The translations under genes and the position numbers were made by a program. The notes beneath the pieces were generated by a model, which was given only the letters and a program-made list of their open reading frames with translations, made no database searches and was not told the origin of the DNA. Shown here one piece after another: positions 8,445 to 16,941 of a stretch of DNA of 64,000 nt (positions are counted from its first letter, which is position 1; each line of letters begins with the position of its first letter). This stretch comes from an uncultured Lachnospiraceae bacterium (lineage in GTDB: Bacteria; Bacillota; Clostridia; Lachnospirales; Lachnospiraceae), in NCBI GenBank assembly GCA_910585005.1, contig CAJUCN010000002.1:62001-126000 (forward strand), written 5' to 3'.

Positions 8445-9566
8445 TTAGTTAGATCCAATTACTGAAACCAGGTAGAAAGGAACGGCATCATCCTCATGGG
8501 CTTCTATAATGCTGATCTCCACCTTATGTTTTCCTGCCTCCATATGCCTTGTTATGGTATCAATGTATAAACAATCTCCCCAATCTTCCTGGAAATTAGC
8601 ATCCAGGATCACTGCCTGGTCTTCCTTATCATCCACCACTGCCTTTGCGATCGGTGCAGGATGTATCACCGACTTTCTGTACTGGATTGCTATCCCTGAA
8701 CAATCTATCCAAAAGCAGATCCTGTCACCTGCCTTTCCAGCAGTCCACCCTTTCCGAAAAACATCCCGGATATCTTCCTGGGGGGTTTGATCCGCCAAAA
8801 AGCCATCCACATCGGGGTCAGAATTATCGTTCTGGTACCTGACAGAATTTTCATAGGCATTCTCTGTTATCGGATTGGGAATACCTTCCCCAAAAGGCTC
8901 CGGTTCTTCCTTGTCCATCTCCTCATAAATCTTTTCAAGGAAGTCCGTGATCACCTGTGCTACCAGGGCATGTCCTGCATCATTGGGATGCAGGTTGTCA
9001 GGCGTAATCTCACCTCTTACGATCCTTCCGGCCGCCACTTCGGGCCAGATGGCACTCTTCATGCTGACCATGGGAAGTTCATAAGCTTTCGCCACTTCAA
9101 GATGAATCTCTTGTGCATTCTCCCCATCATCATATCTCACATTGTTCATAAGAAGAATGGCAGGGTCTTTTTTATCCTTACAAATCTTCCTGATCAAACC
9201 TTCATACGTTTCCTGAAAAAATTCTGTATTATCATCGTTCACTGCAAATTCCACAAGAACAAAATCCGGCTCATGTCTCAGCAGATGATCCTCCACTCTG
9301 GAAACACCAAACTGGGAAGTTGTTCCCCCGATACCAGCATTGACAAACGTAATATCCGCCTTGGGAAATTTATCCTTCCACCATTGATATACAAGATAAG
9401 CATAACATGTTTCCGGCTGGCTGGAAAGACTTCCTTGTGTAATCGACCCGCCGAGAAATCCTGTTGTTATTGCCTGGCCCTGCCTGGCATTCTTCATACA
9501 CTCTTTTATTCTATGCCAGTTCCCCCGATTCACCATACCCTTTTGTGTTTGGATATTATATTTCAT
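8445..9566 (-). CDS. Two-domain SGNH acetylesterase, CE17-like
   Basis: A 373-residue cytoplasmic hydrolase without signal peptide. The N-terminal SGNH domain shows block I GGSITQG (Ser about 42), block II GIGGTTSQ, block III VEFAVNDD and block V DNLHPND (Asp/His about 190). The last 140 residues form a beta-rich domain of the carbohydrate-binding (CBM35-like) kind. This architecture matches the CE17 mannan acetylesterase known from Roseburia mannan loci, which removes 2-O-acetyl groups so phosphorylases can act; family assignment is inference from context and layout. The start at 9566 has GGGAG 5 bases upstream; an in-frame ATG at 9590 lies in the loop-distal arm of a hairpin and has no Shine-Dalgarno. 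Confidence 0.88.
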   Translation of the reverse strand: MKYNIQTQKGMVNRGNWHRIKECMKNARQGQAITTGFLGGSITQGSLSSQPETCYAYLVYQWWKDKFPKADITFVNAGIGGTTSQFGVSRVEDHLLRHEPDFVLVEFAVNDDNTEFFQETYEGLIRKICKDKKDPAILLMNNVRYDDGENAQEIHLEVAKAYELPMVSMKSAIWPEVAAGRIVRGEITPDNLHPNDAGHALVAQVITDFLEKIYEEMDKEEPEPFGEGIPNPITENAYENSVRYQNDNSDPDVDGFLADQTPQEDIRDVFRKGWTAGKAGDRICFWIDCSGIAIQYRKSVIHPAPIAKAVVDDKEDQAVILDANFQEDWGDCLYIDTITRHMEAGKHKVEISIIEAHEDDAVPFYLVSVIGSN

Positions 9567-9588
9567 ATCTTCTCCCTTCAAATATAAC

Positions 9589-9618
9589 AAAAAGGCCCGC
9601 TCTCCCGCAGGCCTTTTT
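9589..9618 (-). terminator. Intra-operon terminator/attenuator hairpin
   Basis: AAAAAGGCC / GGCCTTTTT form a 9-bp stem (9589-9597 with 9610-9618) followed by TTTTTGTTATATTTG on the minus strand. It lies between the GH130 gene and the esterase ribosome-binding site, so it could reduce expression of the esterase, chemoreceptor and GH1-PMI relative to the transporter and phosphorylases. Confidence 0.75.
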
Positions 9619-9663
9619 GACTTAATTACCTGATTTCTGTAGAATTCTCATCGATCCAACCAA

Positions 9664-10686
9664 TTATCTTTTTCCAACTTCCGTATCGGCTTCTGTCACC
9701 ACACTGTGTTCCTTAATATACGCCATAACATCTTCAAACTGTGTAAAGGCAAGACCCACATAGCTATCCGCACATCCGTAGTAAATTGCGATCTTTCCGC
9801 TTTCCGAATCATGGATCGTAGCACAAGGGAAACATACATTGGGAACAAAACCTCTCTCCTCATACCACTCTTCAGGAGTTAACAGGAAATTCTCACATCT
9901 GTATTTCACGATAGACGGGTTTTCCAAATCCAAGATTGCACCTCCAATGGAATAAACAAAGCCATTGCAGGTTCCGCTTACGCCGTGATAAAAAAGGAGC
10001 CAGCCTTCACTTGTCTCGATTGGTGCAGCTCCTCCGCCGATCTTGACAGATTCCCACCATTCATTTCCTTTTCCCATTACATGCCTGTGCTTACCCCAAT
10101 ATACCATATCCGGGCTTTCACTAAAGAAAATATCCCCAAAAGGCGTGTGCCCACTGTCAGAGGGACGGCTCAACATACAGAAATTTCCGTTGATCTTCCT
10201 TGGAAACAGCACTGCATTCCTATTGTAAGGGATGAACGGGTTTTCCAATCTGGTAAAGGTCTTAAAATCAGTTGTCTTGGCCATTCCGATAGATGCCCCG
10301 TAAAAATCCTGGCACCAGATGATATAATAGGTATCTTCCACCTTGACCAATCTGGGATCATAGGCATATTTAGGCATAAACGGCTTGCCTTCTTCATCTA
10401 CAAAAGGAATTTTTTCCTTTTCAATATCCCAATGAATGGCATCCTTGCTTCTTCCCATATAAATATATGGAATGCCATTGGTCTGCTCCCCTCTAAATAC
10501 ACCGATAAATTCATCGCCATAAGGCATTACCGCACTATTAAAAATTCTGGCAACACCCTCTACCGGATTTCTGCCAATAATGGGGTTTTCCGTATATCTC
10601 CAGATTGGAGCTCCCTTCAAATCTGCCGGCCTCTCCTGCCAGGGTACATTTCTAACTGCAGGAGCGATCATTTTCAGTTCACTCAT
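9664..10686 (-). CDS. Beta-1,4-mannooligosaccharide phosphorylase (GH130, subfamily 2 type)
   Basis: Phosphorolyses the non-reducing-end mannose of beta-1,4-mannooligosaccharides, giving alpha-mannose-1-phosphate. The 340-residue five-bladed-propeller protein has the GH130 features WRYTENPIIGRNP at the start, KYAYDPRLVKVED with the catalytic Asp (about 115-127), the FPRKINGNFCMLSRPSDSGH segment, and GGGAAPIETSEGWLLFYHGV. The wording closely resembles characterised subfamily 2 enzymes (shorter than the 390-residue mannosylglucose phosphorylases). It is cytoplasmic and 21 bases downstream of the second GH130. Substrate is assigned from family resemblance and neighbours. Confidence 0.93.
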   Translation of the reverse strand: MSELKMIAPAVRNVPWQERPADLKGAPIWRYTENPIIGRNPVEGVARIFNSAVMPYGDEFIGVFRGEQTNGIPYIYMGRSKDAIHWDIEKEKIPFVDEEGKPFMPKYAYDPRLVKVEDTYYIIWCQDFYGASIGMAKTTDFKTFTRLENPFIPYNRNAVLFPRKINGNFCMLSRPSDSGHTPFGDIFFSESPDMVYWGKHRHVMGKGNEWWESVKIGGGAAPIETSEGWLLFYHGVSGTCNGFVYSIGGAILDLENPSIVKYRCENFLLTPEEWYEERGFVPNVCFPCATIHDSESGKIAIYYGCADSYVGLAFTQFEDVMAYIKEHSVVTEADTEVGKR

Positions 10687-10707
10687 TCTTCTTTCCTCAT
10701 ATTCTTT

Positions 10708-11889
10708 CTACTTATTTGCATTCAAAAATTCCAAATTCTTTTTGATCAGGTCACACCTCTGTGCCACACACTCCACAGAACGAAGAGGATCCTTTGGCGT
10801 ATGGAATACATAATCAATCAGCTTATCCATTGTGGTTACAGCCACATGCATTCTGGTATCACTGGATGCATAATAAATGTACACCTCACCGTTATCCCTT
10901 GCAATCGCACCGTTGGTAAAGACCACATTAGACACATCCCCTACTCTCTCATCAAACCTTGGCCCAATCAAGAGTCCTGAAGGTTCTGCGATCACCTTAG
11001 AAGGATCTTCTAAGTCCGTTGCAAACGCATAAATCACATAACGTAAGCCCGCTGCCGTATTTCTTACACCGTGGGCAATATGGATCCATCCCTTTTCCGT
11101 CTTAATCGGCACTGCACCTGCACCGTTCTTCGCTTCCGTTATAGTATGATATCTACGGATGCTGGTCATTTTCTCCTCGTCAACCACAGCATGTTCAATA
11201 TCATCGCAAAGCCCAAAGCCGATACCACCGCCTGACCCGGTCTCTATAAAGTCGTCCATAGGTCTTGTATAAAATGCATATTTCCCATTGACAAATTCCG
11301 GATGAAGAACCACGTTCCTCTGCTGGGGGGATCTTAATGTGGTCAGATTATCCAGTCTTTCCCATGTCTTTAAATCTTTGGTTCTGACAATTCCCGCTGC
11401 CGCAACTGCCGCAGAGAGATCATTGACGGAAGTGTCCTTGCTCTCTGAACAAAATACTCCATAGATATACCCGTCCTCGTGCTTGGTGAGACGCATATCA
11501 TATACGTTCGTCTCCTCCGGACAGGTATCCGGCAACAAAATCGGATAATCCCAAAAACGGAAACCGTCTACGCCGTTATCACTTTCCGCCACTCCGAAAA
11601 AGGACTTTCTGTCATCCCCTTCAATCCTTGCCACGAGATAAAATTTTCCGTTTAATTCAATGGCTCCTGAATTTAATACTGCATTGATGCCAAGCCGCTT
11701 CATAAAGTACGGGTTGGTTTCGGGGTTTAAATCATACTCCCATGTAGGCGGGATATGATCCCTGGTCAGCACCGGATATTTATACCTGTCATAAACACCA
11801 TTATAAAAATCCGTATCAATCTCATTCTTTCTGCCTACCAATTCTTCATACTGCTTCATTACCTGTGCATACTTTTCATGTAACATCAT
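10708..11889 (-). CDS. 4-O-beta-D-mannosyl-D-glucose phosphorylase (GH130, subfamily 1 type)
   Basis: Splits Man-beta-1,4-Glc with phosphate into mannose-1-phosphate and glucose. The 393-residue protein carries the subfamily 1 signatures: the N-terminal helix then YKYPVLTRDHIPPTWEYDLN, RIEGDDRKSFFGVAES, NVYDMRLTKHED with the catalytic Asp, SPQQRNVVLHPEFV, TGSGGGIGFG, and GDVSNVVFTNGAI near the end. It overlaps the epimerase gene by 14 bases, so the two consecutive steps are translationally coupled. Two adjacent ATG codons are possible starts. Confidence 0.95.
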   Translation of the reverse strand: MMLHEKYAQVMKQYEELVGRKNEIDTDFYNGVYDRYKYPVLTRDHIPPTWEYDLNPETNPYFMKRLGINAVLNSGAIELNGKFYLVARIEGDDRKSFFGVAESDNGVDGFRFWDYPILLPDTCPEETNVYDMRLTKHEDGYIYGVFCSESKDTSVNDLSAAVAAAGIVRTKDLKTWERLDNLTTLRSPQQRNVVLHPEFVNGKYAFYTRPMDDFIETGSGGGIGFGLCDDIEHAVVDEEKMTSIRRYHTITEAKNGAGAVPIKTEKGWIHIAHGVRNTAAGLRYVIYAFATDLEDPSKVIAEPSGLLIGPRFDERVGDVSNVVFTNGAIARDNGEVYIYYASSDTRMHVAVTTMDKLIDYVFHTPKDPLRSVECVAQRCDLIKKNLEFLNANK

Positions 11890-13069
11890 CCTGTACCATA
11901 CCTTTCTCGTCTCGTTTAATTACTTCAAAGCACATTCTACCATTATGATAAGGGCATTTCCACGGTTCTACAATAGGTCTTTCGGGATAGGGAATCCCTT
12001 CCGGCGAAACTTCCCAAAACCATTCAGACCCAGACCGCTTATCAATCAGATATTCCTTGATAAATTCCCATGTATTTTGGGCAGCCTCCAGGTATTTTTT
12101 CTGTTTCTTATCTTTTTGCCAGCCATTCAAAAATCCCACCACGGTCTCCGCCTGTACCCACCAGACCCGGTGAACATTCACTACACCCTTTTCACATTCA
12201 TTGGCCAGGGAATGCCCGTCAAACGCCACCTGATAGATCTGTTCCGTAAGATCCCTGGTAATAGGATTCATCTTCTCCTCATATTCCTTTTCACCTAAAA
12301 CTTCTACTCCCCTGTCAATCAGCCAGGCAGTTTCAATATCATGTCCATAAGAATGAAGGTCAAGAATTGATGTCATCTGAGCATCGAAAAATACTTCCTG
12401 CCTGTGAAGCACAGGATTATATACCCGGCTGGCAAAAGTATCCATAATCCACTTAAGGCGTTCTTTCACTTCCGGCAGCCCTGCCACACGGTAAAGCTCT
12501 GTATAGGCTTCAAACACATGTAAAAGGGTATTCATGGTCTTTTGGGCAATGACGCCGTTTTCAGAAAGTTTATCATTTTCGATCTCTTTAAATTCTTTAT
12601 CGAAAGCTTCCTGATATCCTGTTTCATCCATGCAACGCTCTTCAATAACATGGAACAGTTCTTTTGCCATCTCAAGCGCCTCTTCTTCTTTTGAAGCCTC
12701 ATAATAAGAGGAGAGCGCATAGATCGCAAATGCCTGATTATAGGTGTGCTTTGTAGTATCTTCCGGCTCACCATGATACTTGATCGACCAGTAAATACCT
12801 CCATTTTCCCTGTCAAAACAATGTTCCTTCATAAAAGCATACCCATGCCTGGCTTCTTCCAGCAGATCCCCGTCCCCCAAAAGCGTATAGGCATTGGCAA
12901 AAAACCACATAATACGGCTATTTAGGATACAGCCTTTGACCGCCTGTTTATCCAGCTTTAAATCGTAATCCATCCACCCGTAGTATCCGCCAAATTCATC
13001 ATCCCGCAAAGATTTCCAAAAGGGGATGATGCGCTCTATAAGGTGGCTTTTTACCTCATCTACCATCAT
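11876..13069 (-). CDS. Cellobiose/mannobiose 2-epimerase (AGE family)
   Basis: Converts the reducing-end residue of beta-1,4-mannobiose to glucose, making the substrate of the next gene product. The 397-residue (alpha/alpha)6-barrel protein has the conserved histidine segments HTYNQAFAIYALS, LHSYGHDIETAWL and NVHRVWWVQAE and the C-terminal region EWFWEVSPEG. The start at 13069 is chosen for GAAAGGAG seven bases upstream; an in-frame ATG at 13087 overlaps that ribosome-binding site. It abuts the permease genes upstream and overlaps the phosphorylase downstream. Confidence 0.95.
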   Translation of the reverse strand: MMVDEVKSHLIERIIPFWKSLRDDEFGGYYGWMDYDLKLDKQAVKGCILNSRIMWFFANAYTLLGDGDLLEEARHGYAFMKEHCFDRENGGIYWSIKYHGEPEDTTKHTYNQAFAIYALSSYYEASKEEEALEMAKELFHVIEERCMDETGYQEAFDKEFKEIENDKLSENGVIAQKTMNTLLHVFEAYTELYRVAGLPEVKERLKWIMDTFASRVYNPVLHRQEVFFDAQMTSILDLHSYGHDIETAWLIDRGVEVLGEKEYEEKMNPITRDLTEQIYQVAFDGHSLANECEKGVVNVHRVWWVQAETVVGFLNGWQKDKKQKKYLEAAQNTWEFIKEYLIDKRSGSEWFWEVSPEGIPYPERPIVEPWKCPYHNGRMCFEVIKRDEKGMVQDDVT

Positions 13070-13088
13070 TTCTTTACTCCTTTCCATT

Positions 13089-13937
13089 TTAGCCTTTCAC
13101 GGCGCCGGATGTAAGGCCGCTGTAGATCTGCTTCTGGCAGGTAATAAACAAGATCAGCGCCGGCAGAAGGGAAATAATAACGCCCGCACAGATCAGGTTA
13201 TACTTACTTCCAAGAGGCCCTACAAAGGTATAAAGGGATGTTGCTACCGTAGGGAGTTTCTTTTTATCCTGTAAGTAAAGGTTTGCGGAATAATATTCAT
13301 TATAAGTCCCAACCCCCTTTAAAATACAGGACGTAACGATTGCCGGCTTAAGCAGCGGAAGAAGAATTTTGTAAAATATCGTAAAATAGGATGCCCCATC
13401 CACGATGGCCGATTCATCTAAAGATACCGATATATTCTCAAAGAACTGGATGTAAATATAGATAGAAATAACATCCGTACCACACATCATGACAATATAT
13501 CCAAAAAGGGAATTGACAAAATTCAGGTTAGTCATAATCTCATATACGGAAACCTGCATCGCAACACCGGGAAGCAAAGTGGCAAATAAGAACAAATTTC
13601 TGATCAGGTTATTTCCAGGGAATTTAAACCTGTTTAATACATAGGCAAGCTGTGTGCCGACAAAAACAGATACTACTAATACACACACCAGAATGATCAC
13701 AGAGTTCATAAATGCCCGGGCCATATTTGCTTTCTGGAAAGCCTGTACGAAATTATCAAAATTCAGCCAGCTCTCCGGCAGAACCATTACATTAGTCCTT
13801 TGATATTCCGTATCCGTTTTAAATGCAGTGATCGCGCAGGAAACAACCGGCAAAACTGCTACAAATGAGAAAAACACCAATGAAAAATACTTCAGGAACA
13901 CTAATAAATATTTGCATATTTTCTGTAATATAGTCAT
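13089..13937 (-). CDS. Carbohydrate ABC transporter permease, MalG type
   Basis: Inner-membrane subunit of a CUT1 sugar importer. The 282-residue protein has six predicted membrane segments and the EAA-loop region SAIVDGASYFTIFYKILLPL (about 183-202), which docks on the ATPase. Its start directly abuts the stop of the MalF-type permease. No ATPase gene is in the locus; as is usual for Firmicute CUT1 systems, a shared MsmK-type ATPase elsewhere probably serves it. Substrate inferred to be manno-oligosaccharides. Confidence 0.95.
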   Translation of the reverse strand: MTILQKICKYLLVFLKYFSLVFFSFVAVLPVVSCAITAFKTDTEYQRTNVMVLPESWLNFDNFVQAFQKANMARAFMNSVIILVCVLVVSVFVGTQLAYVLNRFKFPGNNLIRNLFLFATLLPGVAMQVSVYEIMTNLNFVNSLFGYIVMMCGTDVISIYIYIQFFENISVSLDESAIVDGASYFTIFYKILLPLLKPAIVTSCILKGVGTYNEYYSANLYLQDKKKLPTVATSLYTFVGPLGSKYNLICAGVIISLLPALILFITCQKQIYSGLTSGAVKG

Positions 13938-14942
13938 TTATTTTCCCGCCTTTCTTGCTGCCATTTTAGCCAGTTTCTTATCACGCTTTAATGTTGCATT
14001 TAAATCTTCATCATCCGCACTCTTAAAGACATACTTAAAGAATAACTTCTGTAAGATCGTTGCCACAAATATAATCATCAACAGAACAATTGCCATTGCC
14101 GCAGCCAAGCCTACCTTTTGCTGGGTATGTGCAATCTCATGCATAATCACAAAATAAGTGCCGGTTCCATTTGCACCGCTGGTAATAACATAAGGCGGTT
14201 CAAATGCACTCAGGGAACCTGTAATCGACAAAATAACATTCAATGTGATGATCGTCTTGATGCTTGGCAGGATAATGTACTTAAACTGCTGGAACCTGTT
14301 TGCACCGTCCAGCATTGCCGCCTCATACAGTTCTCCGTCTACTGACATGATGGCGCCGATGAATAGTACCATATTCTGTCCGAAATAACGCCATACAGAA
14401 GTTCCCACCAGGGAAAAATTATTAATGCTTTGATCCTTTAGCCAATAAGGAAGATTATCCAGCTCAAATCCGCACCACTGAAGTACCGTATCGAATACAA
14501 ATCCTCTGGTGTAAAAGAATTTAAATATAAAACCGATTGCAATACCATTGATTAGATAAGGGAAAAACATGAAACCTTTGAAAATACTGCCTCCCTTCAC
14601 CTTAAAGCTGAGGACAGTGGCCAGATACAAAGACAACGCCAACTGTACCACAGACCCTGCCATGTAGTACAAACTAAGCTTTAACGCACCAAAGCAGTCA
14701 TCTCTTTGAAAAACCTTTACATAATTTTTGAGCCCCACAAATTTCCTTGCGCCAATATACTTCATATTGTAAAAACTAAATCCGAACATCTCTGCAAAAG
14801 GCAGATATGTAAATGTAAAAAGCAGCAAAAGGGGAATCACCATAAAAGCGATCATAACAAAAACTTTTTGTCCGTCCCTGCTTGTCGCCCACTGCCCAAA
14901 TGTTCTCTTTTGCGGTTTTATCGCCAAAGTTTTTGATGCCAT
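13938..14942 (-). CDS. Carbohydrate ABC transporter permease, MalF type
   Basis: Partner membrane subunit of the CUT1 importer, 334 residues, with a cytoplasmic basic N-terminus, six or more hydrophobic segments and the EAA loop YEAAMLDGANRFQQFKYIIL (about 226-245). A short Lys/Asp-rich C-terminal tail follows the last helix. GGAGGG precedes the start. It is separated from the binding-protein gene by 117 bases containing a hairpin. Confidence 0.95.
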   Translation of the reverse strand: MASKTLAIKPQKRTFGQWATSRDGQKVFVMIAFMVIPLLLLFTFTYLPFAEMFGFSFYNMKYIGARKFVGLKNYVKVFQRDDCFGALKLSLYYMAGSVVQLALSLYLATVLSFKVKGGSIFKGFMFFPYLINGIAIGFIFKFFYTRGFVFDTVLQWCGFELDNLPYWLKDQSINNFSLVGTSVWRYFGQNMVLFIGAIMSVDGELYEAAMLDGANRFQQFKYIILPSIKTIITLNVILSITGSLSAFEPPYVITSGANGTGTYFVIMHEIAHTQQKVGLAAAMAIVLLMIIFVATILQKLFFKYVFKSADDEDLNATLKRDKKLAKMAARKAGK

Positions 14943-14986
14943 ACTCTCTTCCCTCCGAATCAGCTATATTGCTTCCGATAAGTAGA

Positions 14987-15012
14987 GCCAAGGAGATATA
15001 CCTCCCCTTGGC
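14987..15012 (-). terminator. Intergenic hairpin downstream of the binding-protein gene
   Basis: GCCAAGG (14987-14993) pairs with CCTTGGC (15006-15012), with a further GAG/CTC extension. There is no strong T run after it on the minus strand. Such hairpins commonly stabilise the abundant binding-protein message and lower downstream permease expression. Confidence 0.55.
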
Positions 15013-15059
15013 CCATTATTTACATAGATCAAACTTCTTATCCAGGTTTTTATACCTGA

Positions 15060-16532
15060 TTAGTTATTCACTTCAATACCAAGCTCTTCCTGTGCTGCAT
15101 TCCATGCTGCAGTCCAGTCTGCCATGATATCATCGTAGGTTTCTGAACCGGTAGCTGCCGCTTCAATAATTCTCTGTACCTTTGCATTTCCGCCTGCATT
15201 GATAGAAAGCTCTGATTCTGCATTTACATCATTTAAAAAGGTCTCTTCTCCGGCAAGTGAAGGCTGATCAGATAATACGGTACATCCGTCAAATGCAGCG
15301 TACATATCCGGGTTCTTTCCGTCTTTCGCAACGGTGTATCCACCTTCGTTAAAGCACCATCCGGATTCCTCTGTCATCCATTTGATAAATACCATAGATG
15401 CTGTCTTATTATCATCGGATGCATTTACATTGATTGCATAATTGTAATCACCACCGGCTAATGCATACTGTGTCCCGTTTACAGACATCGGGAACGGCAT
15501 GTATCCAACGTCTTCGCCGTGTTCGTCAGCTTCTACCATCTGAGCATAAGCCCAAGAACCAAGTACCATAGTACCGATCTCACCTCTGTTGAGCATGCCC
15601 TTGCAGCCTTCCCAGTCAGTTGTGGTATAGTCATCTTCGATCAAGCCGTTTGCAACTGCATCATAAAGGATCTTATAAAGGGCATAAGCGCCTGTGCCAT
15701 CGCCATTATCCTTAAAAGGCTCTGCAGTATGAACAAGCTTCTGGTTCATATATGTGTCATCGCCGTTTGATACAACGCCTACATATGCATCCCATGCACC
15801 CATGGTCCAGCCTGCTGCATAGTTGGTATAAAGAGGAATTGCATCGGTATTATCCTTGATTGCCTGAAGAGCTGCAAGAAACTCATCGGGAGTTTTGGGA
15901 AGCTCTGTTATGCCTGCTGCTTCAAATACAGCTTTGTTATAAAGAACGCCCTGTGCGTTAGCCATGTAAGGAACGCCATAGCTTGTTCCGTCAAACTGCC
16001 AACCATCAGCAAAGTTGATTTCTTTAGACATATTCTCTAAAGAATCAAGGGGCTGGAAATAGGTTGCAAGTTCAGACTTATCTACTGCAGGGATAAACAT
16101 AATGTCGCCCCAGTCACCAGCAGAAAGACGAAGTAAGGAGTCCTCTGCATAGTCTGTGATTGCTTCTGCATCAACTGTGATGTTAGGATATACCTTATTG
16201 AACTCAGCGATCAGCCCGTCAATCGTTCCGTCCTCAGCACGGTCTGTCTTGTGGTGAAGCCACTTAATAGTAGCGGTAAGGTCTGTATAATCTGTACCGA
16301 CATTCACCTGTGAGTAAGTAGGAACTCCTTCTACAGGCGCTGCTGCATCTGCACTGTCATCTGCTTCTTCCGCATCTTCTGCAGGCGCTTCCGGTTCTGC
16401 TGCATCACTTGTGTCTTCTACAGGTGTTTCTGTGTTTGTGTCAGCAGGTGTTTCTGTTTTTCCGCCGCAAGCTGCCAATGATAATGTCATTGCTGCCGCC
16501 AGTGCAAGCGCTAAAACTTTTTTCAGTTTCAT
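15060..16532 (-). CDS. Sugar ABC transporter substrate-binding lipoprotein
   Basis: Extracellular solute-binding protein of family 1, 490 residues, first gene of the mannooligosaccharide operon. A lipoprotein signal (MKLKKVLALALAAAMTLSLAAC, lipobox LAAC, Cys 22) is followed by an acidic Glu/Asp/Ala/Pro linker to about residue 70, then the binding domain with repeated Tyr/Trp-rich segments that stack on sugar rings. AAGGAGG lies 10 bases before the start. Very acidic linkers of this kind are common in Lachnospiraceae binding proteins. Ligand is inferred from neighbours, matching the mannooligosaccharide-binding proteins of related loci. Confidence 0.95.
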   Translation of the reverse strand: MKLKKVLALALAAAMTLSLAACGGKTETPADTNTETPVEDTSDAAEPEAPAEDAEEADDSADAAAPVEGVPTYSQVNVGTDYTDLTATIKWLHHKTDRAEDGTIDGLIAEFNKVYPNITVDAEAITDYAEDSLLRLSAGDWGDIMFIPAVDKSELATYFQPLDSLENMSKEINFADGWQFDGTSYGVPYMANAQGVLYNKAVFEAAGITELPKTPDEFLAALQAIKDNTDAIPLYTNYAAGWTMGAWDAYVGVVSNGDDTYMNQKLVHTAEPFKDNGDGTGAYALYKILYDAVANGLIEDDYTTTDWEGCKGMLNRGEIGTMVLGSWAYAQMVEADEHGEDVGYMPFPMSVNGTQYALAGGDYNYAINVNASDDNKTASMVFIKWMTEESGWCFNEGGYTVAKDGKNPDMYAAFDGCTVLSDQPSLAGEETFLNDVNAESELSINAGGNAKVQRIIEAAATGSETYDDIMADWTAAWNAAQEELGIEVNN

Positions 16533-16941
16533 AATAACTTATCCTCCTTTTTATTTGCCGCTTATCTTTATTAATTAGCGGTGAGTTACTTATATAACTT
16601 AATTTTAATTATATTTACTTTATTTTTTTAATCATCACCCATTCTTGCGTTTAATATACTATTCTTGATTTATTTAGACATTTCTTCCATTTTCACAATT
16701 TATCCATCCTGAAATTATGCATTTTCTACAAAATTTTTCATATTCTTTCCATACTCATCCTTCTTGAAGCTATTTATTAACTTATTTTAAATTAATTTTA
16801 TGTAATTTATTAGCTTAACATTTGATTTTACCCCCTTTATCATGTATAAAACATGTTTTTCATTCACAATTGTGCTTTCCCTGGCCTTATACTATAATGA
16901 AGTTGTATTTTATTTCTCGTTTAAGGAAAGGAAATTAAGCT
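16533..16941. promoter_or_regulatory. Divergent intergenic region between the binding-protein and AraC genes
   Basis: About 410 bases, very A+T-rich, without a credible gene. It must hold the leftward promoter of the mannan operon and the rightward araC promoter. Visible elements are an inverted repeat CCGCT/AGCGG (16558-16581) in the leader of the operon, the motif TTTTATGTAATTTA (16796-16809) that recurs near the GH36 promoter, and a 12-base palindrome AAAACATGTTTT (16848-16859). No clear -35/-10 pair was found for the leftward promoter and no good cre site. Confidence 0.6.
16870..16898 (+). promoter_or_regulatory. Promoter of the AraC-family regulator
   Basis: TTGTGC (16870-16875), 17-base spacer, perfect TATAAT (16893-16898), 43 bases before the start codon. 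Confidence 0.7.

Noticed and set aside
9566..9590. Upstream ATG at 9590 as the start of the esterase
   Set aside because: It lies in the hairpin arm and T run and has no ribosome-binding site, while 9566 has GGGAG at 5 bases.
16533..16941. Catabolite-repression cre site near the mannan operon
   Set aside because: No match to the TGWNANCGNTNWCA pattern was seen; CcpA control may act elsewhere or not at all.
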